Shown: positions 32,441-43,457 of the stretch, one piece after another
Layout: every line of letters starts with the position of its first letter
How positions within the stretch are numbered: the stretch's first letter is position 1
Program-made: the position numbers and the translations under genes
Notes under the pieces: model-generated
What the model saw: only the letters and a program-made list of their open reading frames with translations
What the model was told of the DNA's origin: nothing
The model's database searches: none
From: Ilex aquifolium
Lineage: Eukaryota > Streptophyta > Magnoliopsida > Aquifoliales > Aquifoliaceae
Assembly: GCA_951799425.1 (NCBI GenBank)
Contig: OX637405.1
Span: 22,136,589-22,200,588 of the forward strand
Direction: 5' to 3'
Length of the DNA: 64,000 nt

Positions 32441-33729
32441 GACTGATTAATTTGATTAGTGAGCTTTCAAGGAAAACCTTACTTTTGAGAAAAGTTGTCT
32501 CAAGAACTATCGAGGGGGATGTGCTTAAGCCCGCAAGGGAGTCACTTAGAGAGGTAACCCAACTTCTGTGATTGAGGACCCCATGAAGGAAATTCGATGG
32601 GTACAAACAATTCATACTGCGTGACTTATTAGCACCGTTATTAAGGAAATATCCTAAGAGGAGGTATTCCCATGCTCATCCTTATGGTAGATGTGCATAT
32701 GTAGTGTGACGGTAAGGAATGATTTTATCCTAAATGAGACCGAGGCAGGAACACTCTTGCAGGGTATTGTGCACATGTACTATTGGAGGGCTCACCTAAG
32801 TGAGAGTAGTCGTGAGGCCGCGACTATGAGAATTGTGTTATTCTGTAGAAACTCTCATTAGAATCAAAATCAAGTGCATGGTCATTAATAGCACTGACCC
32901 GCGAATCCTGACCAACTTCGATACTATGTGTGTGACATGTTGAACTCTGGCACAAAAGGTCTAGTTTAAGCTTTTGGTCACTATGATCCTTCAGAGGGAG
33001 ACTGTTAACACTAAATGAGGTTCAAATCCGGAAGACACCTACACTCATTGCACAGTATAATAGTTGCCCACATTTTCTATCTATACTTTTATATAAATAT
33101 ATTTGGGCCATTTCGAAGTTTTCAAAACTTGTGGGGGATTTTTAGAATAAATTAAAATAAAAGTTTTAAAAACTACTTAACTAATTATTTTGTATTAATT
33201 TTTCAGTTTTAAACTTTACTATTGAAATTTAATTCTTGCATGTTCATGTCATTTAATTACAAAATTGATATAAGCTTAATAGCCTGGTAGTTTCATACTA
33301 ATATATTTTAAAGCCTATTATTCAAGAGTAATTAAGATGTTGCCAATAAAAAAAGGTGGCTGATTTGGATAGAATACAGGTAGTTTTACCATTTTTTCTA
33401 TATGCTCTTCTTCCACTGAGTTTTGCTATTCTTCCTACATATTTCTTTTTGCCTATTATTACATTTGCATACCTACAAATATTTGGTATTTGTTTACTTT
33501 TTGGGCAACTTCAATTCGAGTCAGGTTCACACATTCCTTCCAATGGGTGTGACCAATGAGGAGGTGCGGCTGTGAGTGTCTGGGTTTGATCTTGGAGTCA
33601 CTGGTGTCCGTCAGTACCCTCACACGGGGAGACTCAGCTGCTTTAAGACAGTGTTCACACGATTCTCGAACTCGCATACCAGCTCTTTCTAATTTAGAGT
33701 ATCTATTTTATTATATTCTAAATTTAGAA

Positions 33730-33840
33730 TATTGGGTGGTGGGCTTTGCAAGGGGTTGGGTGGTGGGTTTTGCGGGGGGTTGGGTGGTGGGTTTTGGTGG
33801 TATTTGAGTGGGGTTTGGGTGTTGAGTGGCTGGTGGTGGA
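33730..33840 (+). repeat. G-rich minisatellite
   Basis: About three copies of a 27-bp unit containing GGGTTGGGTGGTGGG(T/C)TTTGC follow the right LTR directly. Many GGG runs at short spacing make a G-quadruplex possible on the plus strand. The matching repeat ORFs on both strands are artefacts. Confidence 0.75.
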
Positions 33841-34535
33841 TTTTTGGTATAATACCAAATGTATTTTTTATTTTTATTTTTATAATTTTTTAAATATAAA
33901 TGACTATCAAACATATTTTATATTTTTAATTTTTATCATATAAAAAACAAAAATTAAATTTTTTTATAAAAAAAATATAAAAAAAAAAACGTCCTCGTTG
34001 TATTGTCGTCAATTTTTTGAAAATTAAGTACAAAAATGGACGGCCATTACTAATTTATGAAGGCAAAGCTTTTATTCACTTATAAAGGCAGAAGATGCCC
34101 CTAATGCTCGAAAGAATAAAAAATAAAAATAAAAATAAAACAAGAGAAAGAAACAAAAAGCTCTCCTTTTCTTCCTTTCTCTACATGCCAAAAAGTTTGT
34201 TTATCATAACAAAGGGTCAACATTACAATCCAAAGACTTTCCAACATCATTTATACACCACACAAATAAAAGAGGACAATCTTTTCAAAAAAAAAAAAAA
34301 GAGGACAATTAAAACGCAAAAACCTGCTGACAAATGAAAGCTAAAGCAAAACTATTATGATTTAAGACTCATAGCTAATGGATATTTTTAGGCAAATATA
34401 TAACTTCACCACATAGTCACATATAGATCCATACAACCGGAAGGGAAGTGGTTGACACATATAGTCTACAAAGATGGATTCAAAACGGACCCAGATCGTA
34501 ATTATGAAAATGGTGACTCCGATAACGACCGGATC
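33841..34535. other. 3' flank of the P450 gene, no gene seen
   Basis: AT-rich, with A-runs at 33,970-33,990 and 34,288-34,300. The last part will include the P450 3' UTR, since that gene runs on the minus strand. No polyadenylation signal could be singled out. Confidence 0.5.
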
Positions 34536-36059
34536 TCAATTAACCAGTTCCACACATCTCTCCTTAACCCTCACAGATAACCCACCTTTCATCCTTAGAG
34601 TCAAAGACAATAAATGCTCAGGGCACTTGTCTTTCTCCAATACATCAATCTCAAACCTCTCCAACACCGCAGCTGCAATAGACTTCATCTGAATATAGGC
34701 CATATCTTTCCCAAGACACATTCTTGGTCCGGCGTGAAATACCGGAAACCGAAACGGACTCTCTTGCTTATAAACCCCATTTTCAAGCCACCTTTCTGGT
34801 TTATACTCGCAGCAATTTTTGCCCCATACACTTTCCATTCTTCCCATGGCATAGGTGTGATATGTAACAAACCACCCTTTTCCAACAGTGGTTCCGTCCG
34901 GCAAGACATCGTCTTCCCGACAAGCCTTTGTATCCACTGGTACTGGAGGATATAGTCGCATGGCCTCCGAAATTGCTGCATGAAGATAATGCATTTCACG
35001 TAATTGATCGAAACTATAAGTTTCCCCAACATTTTTCCTGTCAGGTGTTCGAATGGTATCGAGTTCGTATAATATTTTTCGCTCCACATCAACTCTTGAT
35101 GATAGCAACCAAAAAAACCAGCTTAGAGCTGATGAAGTTGTGTCTCGACCTGCTAAAATGAAACTTATGATGATATCTCGGAGAAACTCGGCCGAGTTGG
35201 CCGAGTTGTCCATGTCACCAATAAATCGAGATAATAGATCTTCTTCTTTCTTCTCTGCTTTCTCTTCCATTCTCAATCGTATGATTTTATCAGCAAACTC
35301 GTGGACTCTTTCAATTGATTTTCGAAGCCTTTTCTCTGATCCAATGTCGAAAAGCTTCTTGATTTTATAGAGAAACGGTAGGGCATACATAAACCTTTCA
35401 GAGCTCAGCGTTGCAGCGTCTTCAAACGCTTTCATAAACTCACCACCAGCAGTTCCGTCGCCTCCGAGACAGCCCGGATCGAGATTGAATGCCACTTTAC
35501 ATATATTATCAAAAGCAAATCGCTCTAAAATATCTTGCAAATCAAGAACCCGGTTCGATTTCGCAGCGTTTTCAAGCATCGGAACCAATCTGGTATGTAT
35601 TTCCACCGTTACATTCTCCATGACAAAGTTTCTGAGGGACTTGGTGTTGAATTCATAGCTGGCGGTTTTTCTCTGAACCTTCCATAGTTCACCGTCGGAA
35701 TTGAAGATGCCACGGCCGAGAAAGTCTTCTAGGAGAGTTATAAATCGAATGCCTTTCGGGTAATTCTCGAAATTGGTCTTGAGCATGTGTTCGACGTTTA
35801 GTGGGTTGGCGGTGATGACGCCGTGAACTTTTCCCGGCCGGCGGAAGACGGCGCTGTTGGTGGGGCAGTGAGAGAGGACTTCTGTGCTCCATTCAAGGAA
35901 GCGGTGGCGGTTTTGGAGGAACTGCGGGAGGGTTCCGACTAGTGGGTAGAATTTGAAGCCTGGGGTTGATTTTGGTTTGAGGTAAAGAGAGAGGAAGAAG
36001 AGATAGAGGTAAAGAGAGAGGAAGAAGAGGAGGAGGGTTTGGAGAGAGAAGAGTTCCAT
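34536..36059 (-). CDS. cytochrome P450, CYP94 family (probably CYP94D-like), intronless
   Basis: A complete 507-residue P450 with no intron. Residues 1-27 are a hydrophobic ER anchor containing LFFLSLYL twice (11-18 and 20-27), followed by a Pro-containing hinge. I-helix oxygen-binding motif AGRDTT (303-308), K-helix ExxR (E365-R368), PERW (421-424), heme loop FHAGPRMCLG with axial Cys448. Length is usual for the family. Text such as FENYPKG, NSDGELWKVQRKTASYEFN and HAGPRMCLGKDMA places it in CYP94 of the CYP86 clan. Known CYP94 enzymes are omega or in-chain hydroxylases of fatty acids, or of jasmonoyl-isoleucine (CYP94B/C). The subfamily call is from memory of CYP94D sequences, so the substrate is uncertain. 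No lesions are seen and it is probably functional. A MITE-like repeat (36,140-36,400) lies just upstream; no clear TATA box was found. Confidence 0.92.
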   Translation of the reverse strand: MELFSLQTLLLFFLSLYLYLFFLSLYLKPKSTPGFKFYPLVGTLPQFLQNRHRFLEWSTEVLSHCPTNSAVFRRPGKVHGVITANPLNVEHMLKTNFENYPKGIRFITLLEDFLGRGIFNSDGELWKVQRKTASYEFNTKSLRNFVMENVTVEIHTRLVPMLENAAKSNRVLDLQDILERFAFDNICKVAFNLDPGCLGGDGTAGGEFMKAFEDAATLSSERFMYALPFLYKIKKLFDIGSEKRLRKSIERVHEFADKIIRLRMEEKAEKKEEDLLSRFIGDMDNSANSAEFLRDIIISFILAGRDTTSSALSWFFWLLSSRVDVERKILYELDTIRTPDRKNVGETYSFDQLREMHYLHAAISEAMRLYPPVPVDTKACREDDVLPDGTTVGKGWFVTYHTYAMGRMESVWGKNCCEYKPERWLENGVYKQESPFRFPVFHAGPRMCLGKDMAYIQMKSIAAAVLERFEIDVLEKDKCPEHLLSLTLRMKGGLSVRVKERCVELVN

Positions 36060-37334
36060 TTTGGAGAGGGAAAGTAAAGAGATTAATGAGGAGTTTTGTG
36101 AGTGAATGCTTCCAGTTTAGGGGAGAATTGGCAAAATTCGTTTAGAAAATAGGTGAATTGCACTTTGTACCCTAATCATTTTCAAATTTGTCATTTTATA
36201 CTCTTAAAAATTAGAGTTTTGATATTATATCTTAAATGTATTAACAATATTGTAATGTACTTTTTTTTGGTTAGTTTTTACTATTCATTTTATCAACATT
36301 AATGGAGTGATTTTCTCGAAATGAACATAAAAGGTAACAAAAAATTATACTATAATACTTTTAAAATATTAAAAATATAAAAATTTTAAAGGTACAAAAT
36401 AAAAAAATTATAAACTTTTTGGGGGGAAAGAAGAGGGATTCCGTTCCGTTTAGAAACAAGAGAAAAGGAGGTGAAAGATATTTTGGATTTTCCGAATTGC
36501 AAGCCGATTACAGATGTGATCATTCAGGTACTTTTCCATATGATCGACACGTTTTTACGATCAAGTTTCTTAAGAAATTGAAATGAATTAGTTATTTTTT
36601 TAGTATTGAAATTTTAATATTTTAAAGAATTTGAGGTGTTTTGAGATATTTAACTGCTAATCATAACCCGTGTTGAATGTATGATACAACATAAAATTTG
36701 AGCACTCAAAAAATCATTCTCACTATATGAAATAAAAAAAATTCTTTAATTTTCTTTCTTTAATTACATAATTTAAAATTAATTTCTACACAGATATTTC
36801 TCAAAATACATGACCTACAAAATATCAACTTGTGTATAATATCACATATGAATAATGTCTTAAATAAAAATTATATTGAATCATAAATTAATCAAAAAGA
36901 AAATAATTTAACTTTTTATAGAAATGAATAGAAAAAATATATCGAGATAATATTCAAATTTCAGGCTCCTTTATTATATAAATGTTTTTAAGAAAATGTT
37001 TTGAATTTTTTTCTTCTGTTTTTACTTTATTTTTCAAGATCTTTTCAAAAAATGTTCTGATTGAAGTTTGGCACCGACGTGACATTTTCGTCATTTATGG
37101 CGAGGGAATATAGAATTGATAGAATCCTAACCCGCAGTGTTAGAAAATGGTTAACAATCTCAGTCGAACATACTTATTGGGAGATAGGTTTGGTTGACGA
37201 AGATTACATTACCTTATCAAGAGGTTAAGAGTTTGGTTATTATAAAAGGTAAAATTTCTGTCATGTAAATGAATTATAGCTTTTATCATTTCGGATATCT
37301 AAATTTGATCTCCATATAATTATTCAAGGTTTGT
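36060..37334. other. upstream of the P450, AT-rich, no gene
   Basis: Contains the P450 promoter. A segment at about 36,140-36,410 with 'ttgcactttgtacccta' and 'aaaggtacaaaa' ends looks like a worn MITE with inverted ends. The remainder is A/T-rich without an ORF. Confidence 0.45.
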
Positions 37335-37811
37335 TGATAATGTACAAAATTGATTATGTATGATCAAATCAATCGAGTGTGTGGTGTAAAGCGATTGATG
37401 AAACAAATAATAAGATATAAAGATTGGGTGATTGGGTCTGAGTGACCTAACCACTAAAGGCGGTAACGGTGACTAAAAAACTCTATTAATGAGAGAGTAT
37501 AAGGTAGTAGGAGAGAGAGAAAGAGCAAGAGTTTGCTCAAAGTGTAGTGTGTGTCCTCTGTGTAAGAAATTTACAATTTATAGGCACAGACTCTTAGCTG
37601 TGGTGGTGACGTGAAGGTTAAGTTACTAATCTACTGGGAGGATTGCTGCAATTGAGGATAGACACTATCTTGTAGTAATGGATATCTCTATAATTACTCT
37701 CCCACGTGCGTTGACTCTTCCTAAACCCTTGAGATTTAGACTAGACTGAGGTCATGAGTTAAGCTTGACCTTTCTTTTGCTGAATTGGGTCAGTTAGATA
37801 TGGGTTCGTCA
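37335..37811 (-). mobile_element. solo LTR, family F2, minus strand
   Basis: It aligns as reverse complement with the two LTRs of the F2 element (41,875-42,352 and 47,117-47,638), including 'caatcgagtgtgtg', 'gtgacctaaccactaaaggcgg' and 'tttataggcacag'. It starts TGATAATG and ends GGTTCGTCA. I found no matching 5-bp duplication. Confidence 0.75.
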
Positions 37812-38807
37812 CTTTATTATTCCTCTTTTCTATCAACGGATATTTGACCGTGGGTACTTTTTTTAGAACTTATTTGGCTTTAAGTACAACAATCAAACTT
37901 ATACTCCATTAAATCTTATTTTTCATCAAATTATTATCATTAAGTACACATTTCAATTTTTTTTTTTTGTATTATCTAATTACCCCTACCAAAAATACTA
38001 CCTATCATTTTTAATTTCAATGTTTTCAAATATGACAACCCCTAACTTGGGAATTATGACAGCATTAAAATTATTTTTCTATCATATATATATATATAAC
38101 ATTACATAGTAACATGCTCAACAAAAAAATAGTAACATCAAACAGTAAAAATGTGCAATAATGCTAGCATAATTCTCAAGTTAGGGGTTTTTAATATTAA
38201 TACAATTCCTCATTTAGGAGTTGTTAGTTTTTGTAAACAAGTTTTGATTAAATATAATTATTGAAGGTATTTTGGACAATGAAGATCAAATAGACTTATT
38301 CCCAAACAAATTTTTTGAGTTAACTCAAGTTGAAATAAGTCTACAAAAAGAGACCGGCCTCCAAAGTGTCCGGGCTATGGAAGGAGCGATAGGAGTATGT
38401 TCTCGAATGCCCGCTAAGATAGATAGTTAATCAATCATCGAGTTAGATATCTCAATACGAAATTTATTACTAGTTAGAGTGAGTGACCCATTTAGATGGA
38501 TCACTTCACTTGCTTTTAGTATGTTAACTTATCCCTATCGTGCATGATACACGGAGAAAGCTGCTCGCAAGTCGTTGTAAGTTTCAATAGTCACTTCTAA
38601 TATAACCAAACCACGCTATTTCATAGTTCCAAGCTGGAAGCAAGAGTAAGAGTAACAATAGCTGATCTTAACCATCACGTCATTCCTGACTTTAAGAAGG
38701 AATAGAGTAAGAGATGACTGAATTGAGTTATTGAGTTCAGGAGTTACTGAATTGGGGTTGCTCGATAGTAGTGGTGGCTACTATCGCCATGTCTCATACA
38801 CCCACTC
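37812..38807. other. gene-free; right part possibly organelle-derived
   Basis: AT-rich to about 38,330, then more complex sequence up to the cemA fragment. The style of 38,340-38,807 suggests mitochondrial or plastid DNA inserted together with cemA, but I recognise no gene in it. Confidence 0.3.
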
Positions 38808-38962
38808 AGAATAGTTTTTGGACAATGTTGAAAAAATTCATAGAATTAGAGGAACTCCTCCTCTTGAACGAAATGATCAAGAAATACTTAGAGACCACAT
38901 CTACAAAAACTTCGTATACGAATCCACAAAGAAACAATCCAATTAATCAAGATACACAACGA
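38808..38962 (+). pseudogene. cemA: plastid cemA fragment in nuclear DNA
   Basis: The translation KKFIELEELLLLNEMIKKY matches the plastid envelope protein CemA (ycf10). After a one-base insertion near 38,896 the match continues: DNA reading CATCTACAAAAACTTCGTAT and AAGAAACAATCCAATTAATC corresponds to the HLQKL...IHKETIQLIK stretch of CemA. Only about 45 codons of a protein of about 230 residues are present, and the 5' side also shows a small deletion. This is a nuclear insertion of plastid DNA, possibly via the mitochondrial genome, and is not functional. Confidence 0.8.
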
Positions 38963-39480
38963 ATGGACCGTTGCCCAAATGAAAAATTAACCTGAGCAGC
39001 ATAGAAAACGTTTATTTATGTGGTTTTTATTTTCAAGACCCTATGAATTGGTGATTGGTCTTGGGTTGAATCCTCTTAATATTAATAAGACCTAAATTTT
39101 AGTAAAATGTCATTATTGCTGGAAAAAGTTTTTCAATCATCGCCGCAGATTTTTATTTTTGATCGATCTCGTCATTACAGAATATAAAAAATAAGAATTA
39201 CTAGTGGATTATTCAACTGTAGCAAAATTCACAAAATTTTGAAATAAAACGAATGCTAATCCTTTGGGAATGATTACTAGATAAGCAATCCGGATTGGAT
39301 GTTCACGTGGAGTTGAAATTGAGCACAGAAGAATGATTGGTTTGGCAAGTTTTGTGGGTGTCGTGGGCGAAACGATGAGGGCGATGGACAAGTTTCGAAT
39401 GTGATGTGTTTTACGTAATTTTTCGATGTAAAAATTCATCTTAAATGAATATTTTAAGATGAATTTTTTGAATTTATATA
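38963..39480. other. intergenic, no gene seen
   Basis: Mixed-composition sequence with no recognisable ORF, between the cemA fragment and the MITE at 39,481. Confidence 0.5.
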
Positions 39481-40843
39481 TGTGTTTGGCGGATAACTCA
39501 AAAGTTTATTCATAAATGTAAAAACTTTTTAAATAGATAAGATTGTTTGGTGTCTAAAAAAATTTAGACTTATCAAAAAATGTATTTTCAAAATGCTCAT
39601 TCTTGAAAAGTTTTTTAGGGGAGTTTCTCAAAACCATCATATTTGTACTTCTTGAGAAGTAATTTTTAAATTTACGCTTTCCAAAATTCGTCTTAATTTT
39701 TGTAATTAAATATTTGTTTTAGCTATACTTCATAGCTAATTTACTTATCTCATATTATAAGATAGAAAGCAAAAAAAAGATATATTGTACTAGAATCCTA
39801 ATTGTAGATAGACATGACTAATTAGTTGTATATAGACATGACTAGTTGTGAATAGACATTAGTTAAAAAACACTTTTAAACATAGTTTTAAAGAGCGACC
39901 CGAACCTCAAGTCGGCAAAGTGATCGGATCAATGGATTACTAGTTCGACAGTAGGATCATTGGACTGATTTTATAATAAAAAAATAAAAAATAATTAATA
40001 AGTATTTTAAAAATATTAAAATAACCATAACAATTAAATAATTTCTTGATTTTATAATTTTTTTTTTTGGTTTTTTTGATCTGAGATTTGTGCACACAGT
40101 CATTGTGCAATGCATGTGAGATCAAAAGCAGACGACCAATGGGTGTTAACAGAGAACCCAAAAAACAAATACAACAATTAGCAACAATACCCAAAATCAA
40201 ACCACCAGCAACAATATCCAAACCACAAATCATTCCAATAAACAACAAATCCAAATTGCACAAGAACCACATACCCAGATGAAAAAAAGTTCAAAAACAA
40301 TGGAGTTGGATAATTACAGAAAGGAGGAAGATTATCTTTTGTGCTAGTGCCTTGCTGTTATTGTGTGACCCGTAAAAGAAAAGGAGATCGGGTGATGTGA
40401 TGCGTAAAGAGAAGAAATGATTCTTGATAACTTGGGGCCATGAGACTAAGAGGATGAGAGAATGTGAAGAAACTCAGATTGTATCGTAGCCGAAAAGTTG
40501 TCGTTGTGGTGGCTGGTGGCGAGTGAGGGAGAGTCGATGATGAGAGAGTGGACATGGAGATCGCAAGATTCTTCAGACTATGGCAAAAATATCCAATTTC
40601 TTTGATTTTTATATACCTAAGTGACCGAATTTTCGTTTAACCGTCTGGTTCTACCATTTTTTTTAAAAACCGTCCGGTTTAATAGATTTTGACCGGTTTT
40701 CTTACATAAACGATCTAATTACATAACCAGCCCAGTTTAGTGGCCGGTTCACCAGGTTACCAGATTACCAGATAACCCCGTGCGGGCTGGGCCAATTTTT
40801 AAAACTATGCTTTTAAAACACACTTTTACCAAACGGTTAGCTA
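39481..40843. mobile_element. MITE family M, copy 1, split by a hAT-like element
   Basis: It begins TGTGTTTGGCGGATAACTCA. Its body (39,481-39,880) is the reverse complement of 47,650-48,066, which includes the shared words CTCAAAAG, 'gggagtttctcaaaa' and 'tagacatgactagttg'. It is interrupted by the element at 39,881-40,808 and resumes to about 40,843 ('aacacacttttaccaaa'). The right terminal repeat is missing. Confidence 0.6.
39881..40808. mobile_element. CATAGTTTTAAA-ended transposon, copy A
   Basis: The ends CATAGTTTTAAA and TTTAAAACTATG are inverted repeats. An 8-bp duplication CTTTTAAA lies on both sides (39,873-39,880 and 40,809-40,816), which fits hAT-type insertion. It is 928 bp. ORFs on both strands have no recognisable domain. 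It shares a 'gacccgaac...' start and GC-rich end with copy B. Confidence 0.7.
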
Positions 40844-40891
40844 TGTGTGTGTTTGGCGGGACAACTCAAAAGTTCATCTTGTAAATGCAAG

Positions 40892-41866
40892 CATAGTTTT
40901 AAAACCCGGCCCGAACGTCAACCCAGCAAAGGGACCGGGTTAATAGGTAACTGGTTCAACCGTTGGGTCATTGATCAGACCGGTAATATAATAAAAAATT
41001 AAAAAATAATTATAAATACTAATAAATAAGCTAAAATATTACAATAATTATAAAAATAACATCTCATCAAACATGTATCCAATTTCAATGTATTCAAACT
41101 GATAATGCAACAATATTAGATTTCTAGAAATATGAATCAAAACGCATTTCTTGATCATAGAGTCTTGAGATTGGGGATCTAACAAATACAAATTATTAAA
41201 TTATTCAATGACACAGATCAAACAGAGTCAATTTGAACAAACCCATTTTGATTATTGTACAATGCGGTGCAAAAAATCCAAGAACAACATGTGTCAAGAA
41301 AACGGAGAACCACCATATCACAGAACTCTCTCCCACACAAACTACAGATACAAAAACTACAAACTACATATATATATATATAAACACATACAGGTGGAGA
41401 GAGAGAGAGAGAAGGGGGGAGGGAACTCACCTCGTCACTGGACTGGAGGCAGTCGCTGCTCAGTCTCTGGTGCCTCATGGAGCTGTGCTCAATCGGTGGT
41501 GCCTGGTGGAGTCGCCACTTAGTAGCTGGTGCCTCGTGGAGCTGTGCTCAGCCGATGGTGCTCAGTCACACTACTGTATAAACCAGACCAGAGCAAGAGA
41601 GATTGAGAGTCTGAGAGAGAGAAAGAGGAATGAAGGAGCTTGGCTGGGCAACACAATTTAGGGCAAAATGCCCAAAAGGGCCAAAAATCAACCTTTTATA
41701 GTAAATTAAATGACCCTCCCGGTTTGATGGTTTTCTCCGGGTTTTTGCCGGTTCACCGGGTTGACTCCGGTTCTTATGCATAAACGATCCAATAAGTGAA
41801 CCGACCCGGTTTAGGCACCGGTTCACCGGGTCAACTCGTCGGGCCGGGCCGGATTTTAAAACACTG
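40892..41866. mobile_element. CATAGTTTTAAA-ended transposon, copy B
   Basis: It starts CATAGTTTTAAAACCCGG and ends CCGGATTTTAAAACACTG; flanks AATGCAAG and GATGCAAG form an 8-bp duplication with one mismatch. It holds (TA)n near 41,370 and (GA)n near 41,400, and a small internal repeat with GGTGCCT(C/G)(A/G)TGGAG. ORFs of up to 142 codons have no recognisable domain. Confidence 0.65.
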
Positions 41867-42649
41867 GATGCAAGTAACGAGCCCAGATCCAAACTAAGCC
41901 TGACCCCAATCCACGAGTTAAATCCAAATCATCAAAAGGCAGGCCAGACTGAGCTCATGACCTCAGTACAATCCAAAGTCCAAGAGTCGAGGAAGAGTCA
42001 ACATATATGAGAGAGCAATCACCGGGATAGTCATTATTCCAAGATAGTGCCTACCTCTAATTGTAGTTATCTTTCTTGGTAGATTAGTAGCTTGACCTTC
42101 ACGCCACCTCTTAGCTAGGACTTTGTGCCTATAAATTGTAAACCCCCTACACATGGGGGCAGAACACACATACCTCACCTTGAGCGCACTCATGCTCTCT
42201 CACTCTCTTACTACCTTGTACTCTCTTCAATGGTTAGGTCACCCATACCCAACCACCCAATCTTTGTCTCTTATTATTAACTGCTTTATTATTTGCCTTA
42301 CGTCACACACTCGACTGATTTGACCGTGTATAATTAATTTTGTGCATTATCAGTTTGGCGTCGTCTATGGGAATTGATTTGATTCTCACCCTACAGTCTT
42401 CTTACTTCCTCATCCATTTGCGCACCCTTGCCTTGGCGTCTGCCTGCGTGCCCTTACCTTGGCGCCTACCTCTTCACCTGTCTGGGCACACCGCCTGCAT
42501 CACGTGCTTTGCTTGTCCAACAGTGCCCTTGGTGCCAGCTATCACCCCTCCTGGCGCATCAAGTGACCTCACATCCCGTGCTTGATGCTCATGCACCGTC
42601 GGCTCTATCCTATCGGTGCCCTTTGGCCACCCTCACTGTCATCTCTGTC

Positions 42650-43457
42650 TCTTGGGAGAGAGCCTCTCGAGTCATCAAAAGCTCGACTTCACTCTGCTTC
42701 TACTCTCATGCACGCAGCCTCAGTTCCCAACTTAGCGGTTGTCTCACGAGTCGCCAAAAGCTTGACCTCTTTCTACCTCTACTTTCGCGCAAGCAGCTTC
42801 AGTCCCTAGCTTAGCGGCTCTCTCACGAGTCGCTAGAAGCTCGGCCTCTTTCTGCCTTTGCTCTTACGCAAACAGCCCCAGTCTCTAGCTTAATGGCTCT
42901 CTCAAGAGTGCCAGAAGCTCAACCTAACTCTGCCTCTGCTCTCACACAAGCAGCCTCAATTCCCAGTTTAGTGACTTTCTCGCGAGTCACCAAAAGCTCG
43001 GCCTCACTATACCTTTGCTCTCATGCAAACAACCTTAGTCCTTAGCTTAGCGGCTCTCTCGTGAGTCACCAAAAGTTTGGCCTCACTCTGCCTCTACTCT
43101 CATGTAAACAACGTCAGTCCCTAGTTTAGCGGCTTTCTTGTGAGTCGTCAAAAGCTCAGCCTAACTCTGTCTCTACTCTGATGCAAACAGCCTAAGTCCC
43201 CACCTTAGCGGCTCTCTTGTGAGTTGCTAGAAGCTCGGCCTAATTCTCCCTTTGTTTCCGCGCAAGAAGTCCCATTACCCATCTTAGCGGCTCTCTCACG
43301 AGTCGCCATAAGTTTGGCCTCACTTTGCCTCTACTCTCACGCAAGCAGCCTTAGTCCCTAACTTAGAGGCTCTCTCACGAGTCGCCAGAAGCTTGGCCTC
43401 ACTTTGCCTTTGCTATCACATAGGCAACCTCGGTCTTCTAGAAGCTTGGCCCCATTC
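42650..43457 (+). repeat. 79-bp tandem repeat array in the F2 element
   Basis: About ten copies of a 77-80 bp unit, each with (T)TAGCGGCTCTCTC, (A)CGAGTCGCCA, AAGCTCGGCCTCACTCTGCC and CTCTCA(C/T)GCAAGCAGCC. The last unit is cut at 43,457 by the F1 solo LTR and resumes at 45,916 (CTGCATTTACTCTCAAGCAAGCAGCC). ORFs crossing the array are by-products. Confidence 0.85.

Larger units (their letters stand above)
30100..33723 (+). mobile_element. non-coding Copia-like LTR element with both LTRs
   Basis: Two direct repeats, 30,100-30,677 and 33,140-33,723 (about 580 bp, clearly alike over their length), start (T/G)TTAGAATAAATT and end near TATTCTAA, which is roughly an inverted copy of the start. A purine-rich tract CTTGTGGGGGAT lies just before the right LTR. 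The interior has no retrotransposon ORF and has been invaded by an F1 fragment. No target duplication was found, so one end may be eroded. This fits a non-autonomous element. Confidence 0.75.

Noticed and set aside
34685-35370. ORFs of 135, 113 and 105 codons overlapping the P450
   Set aside because: They are shadow frames of the intact P450 coding sequence with no features of their own.
37335-37811. Reading the segment as a promoter or gene because of CACGTG and GA-rich parts
   Set aside because: It aligns as reverse complement to the F2 LTRs and is a solo LTR.
42428-42814. 128-codon ORF
   Set aside because: Lies at the start of the F2 79-bp tandem array; reading frame is a by-product of GC-rich repeats.
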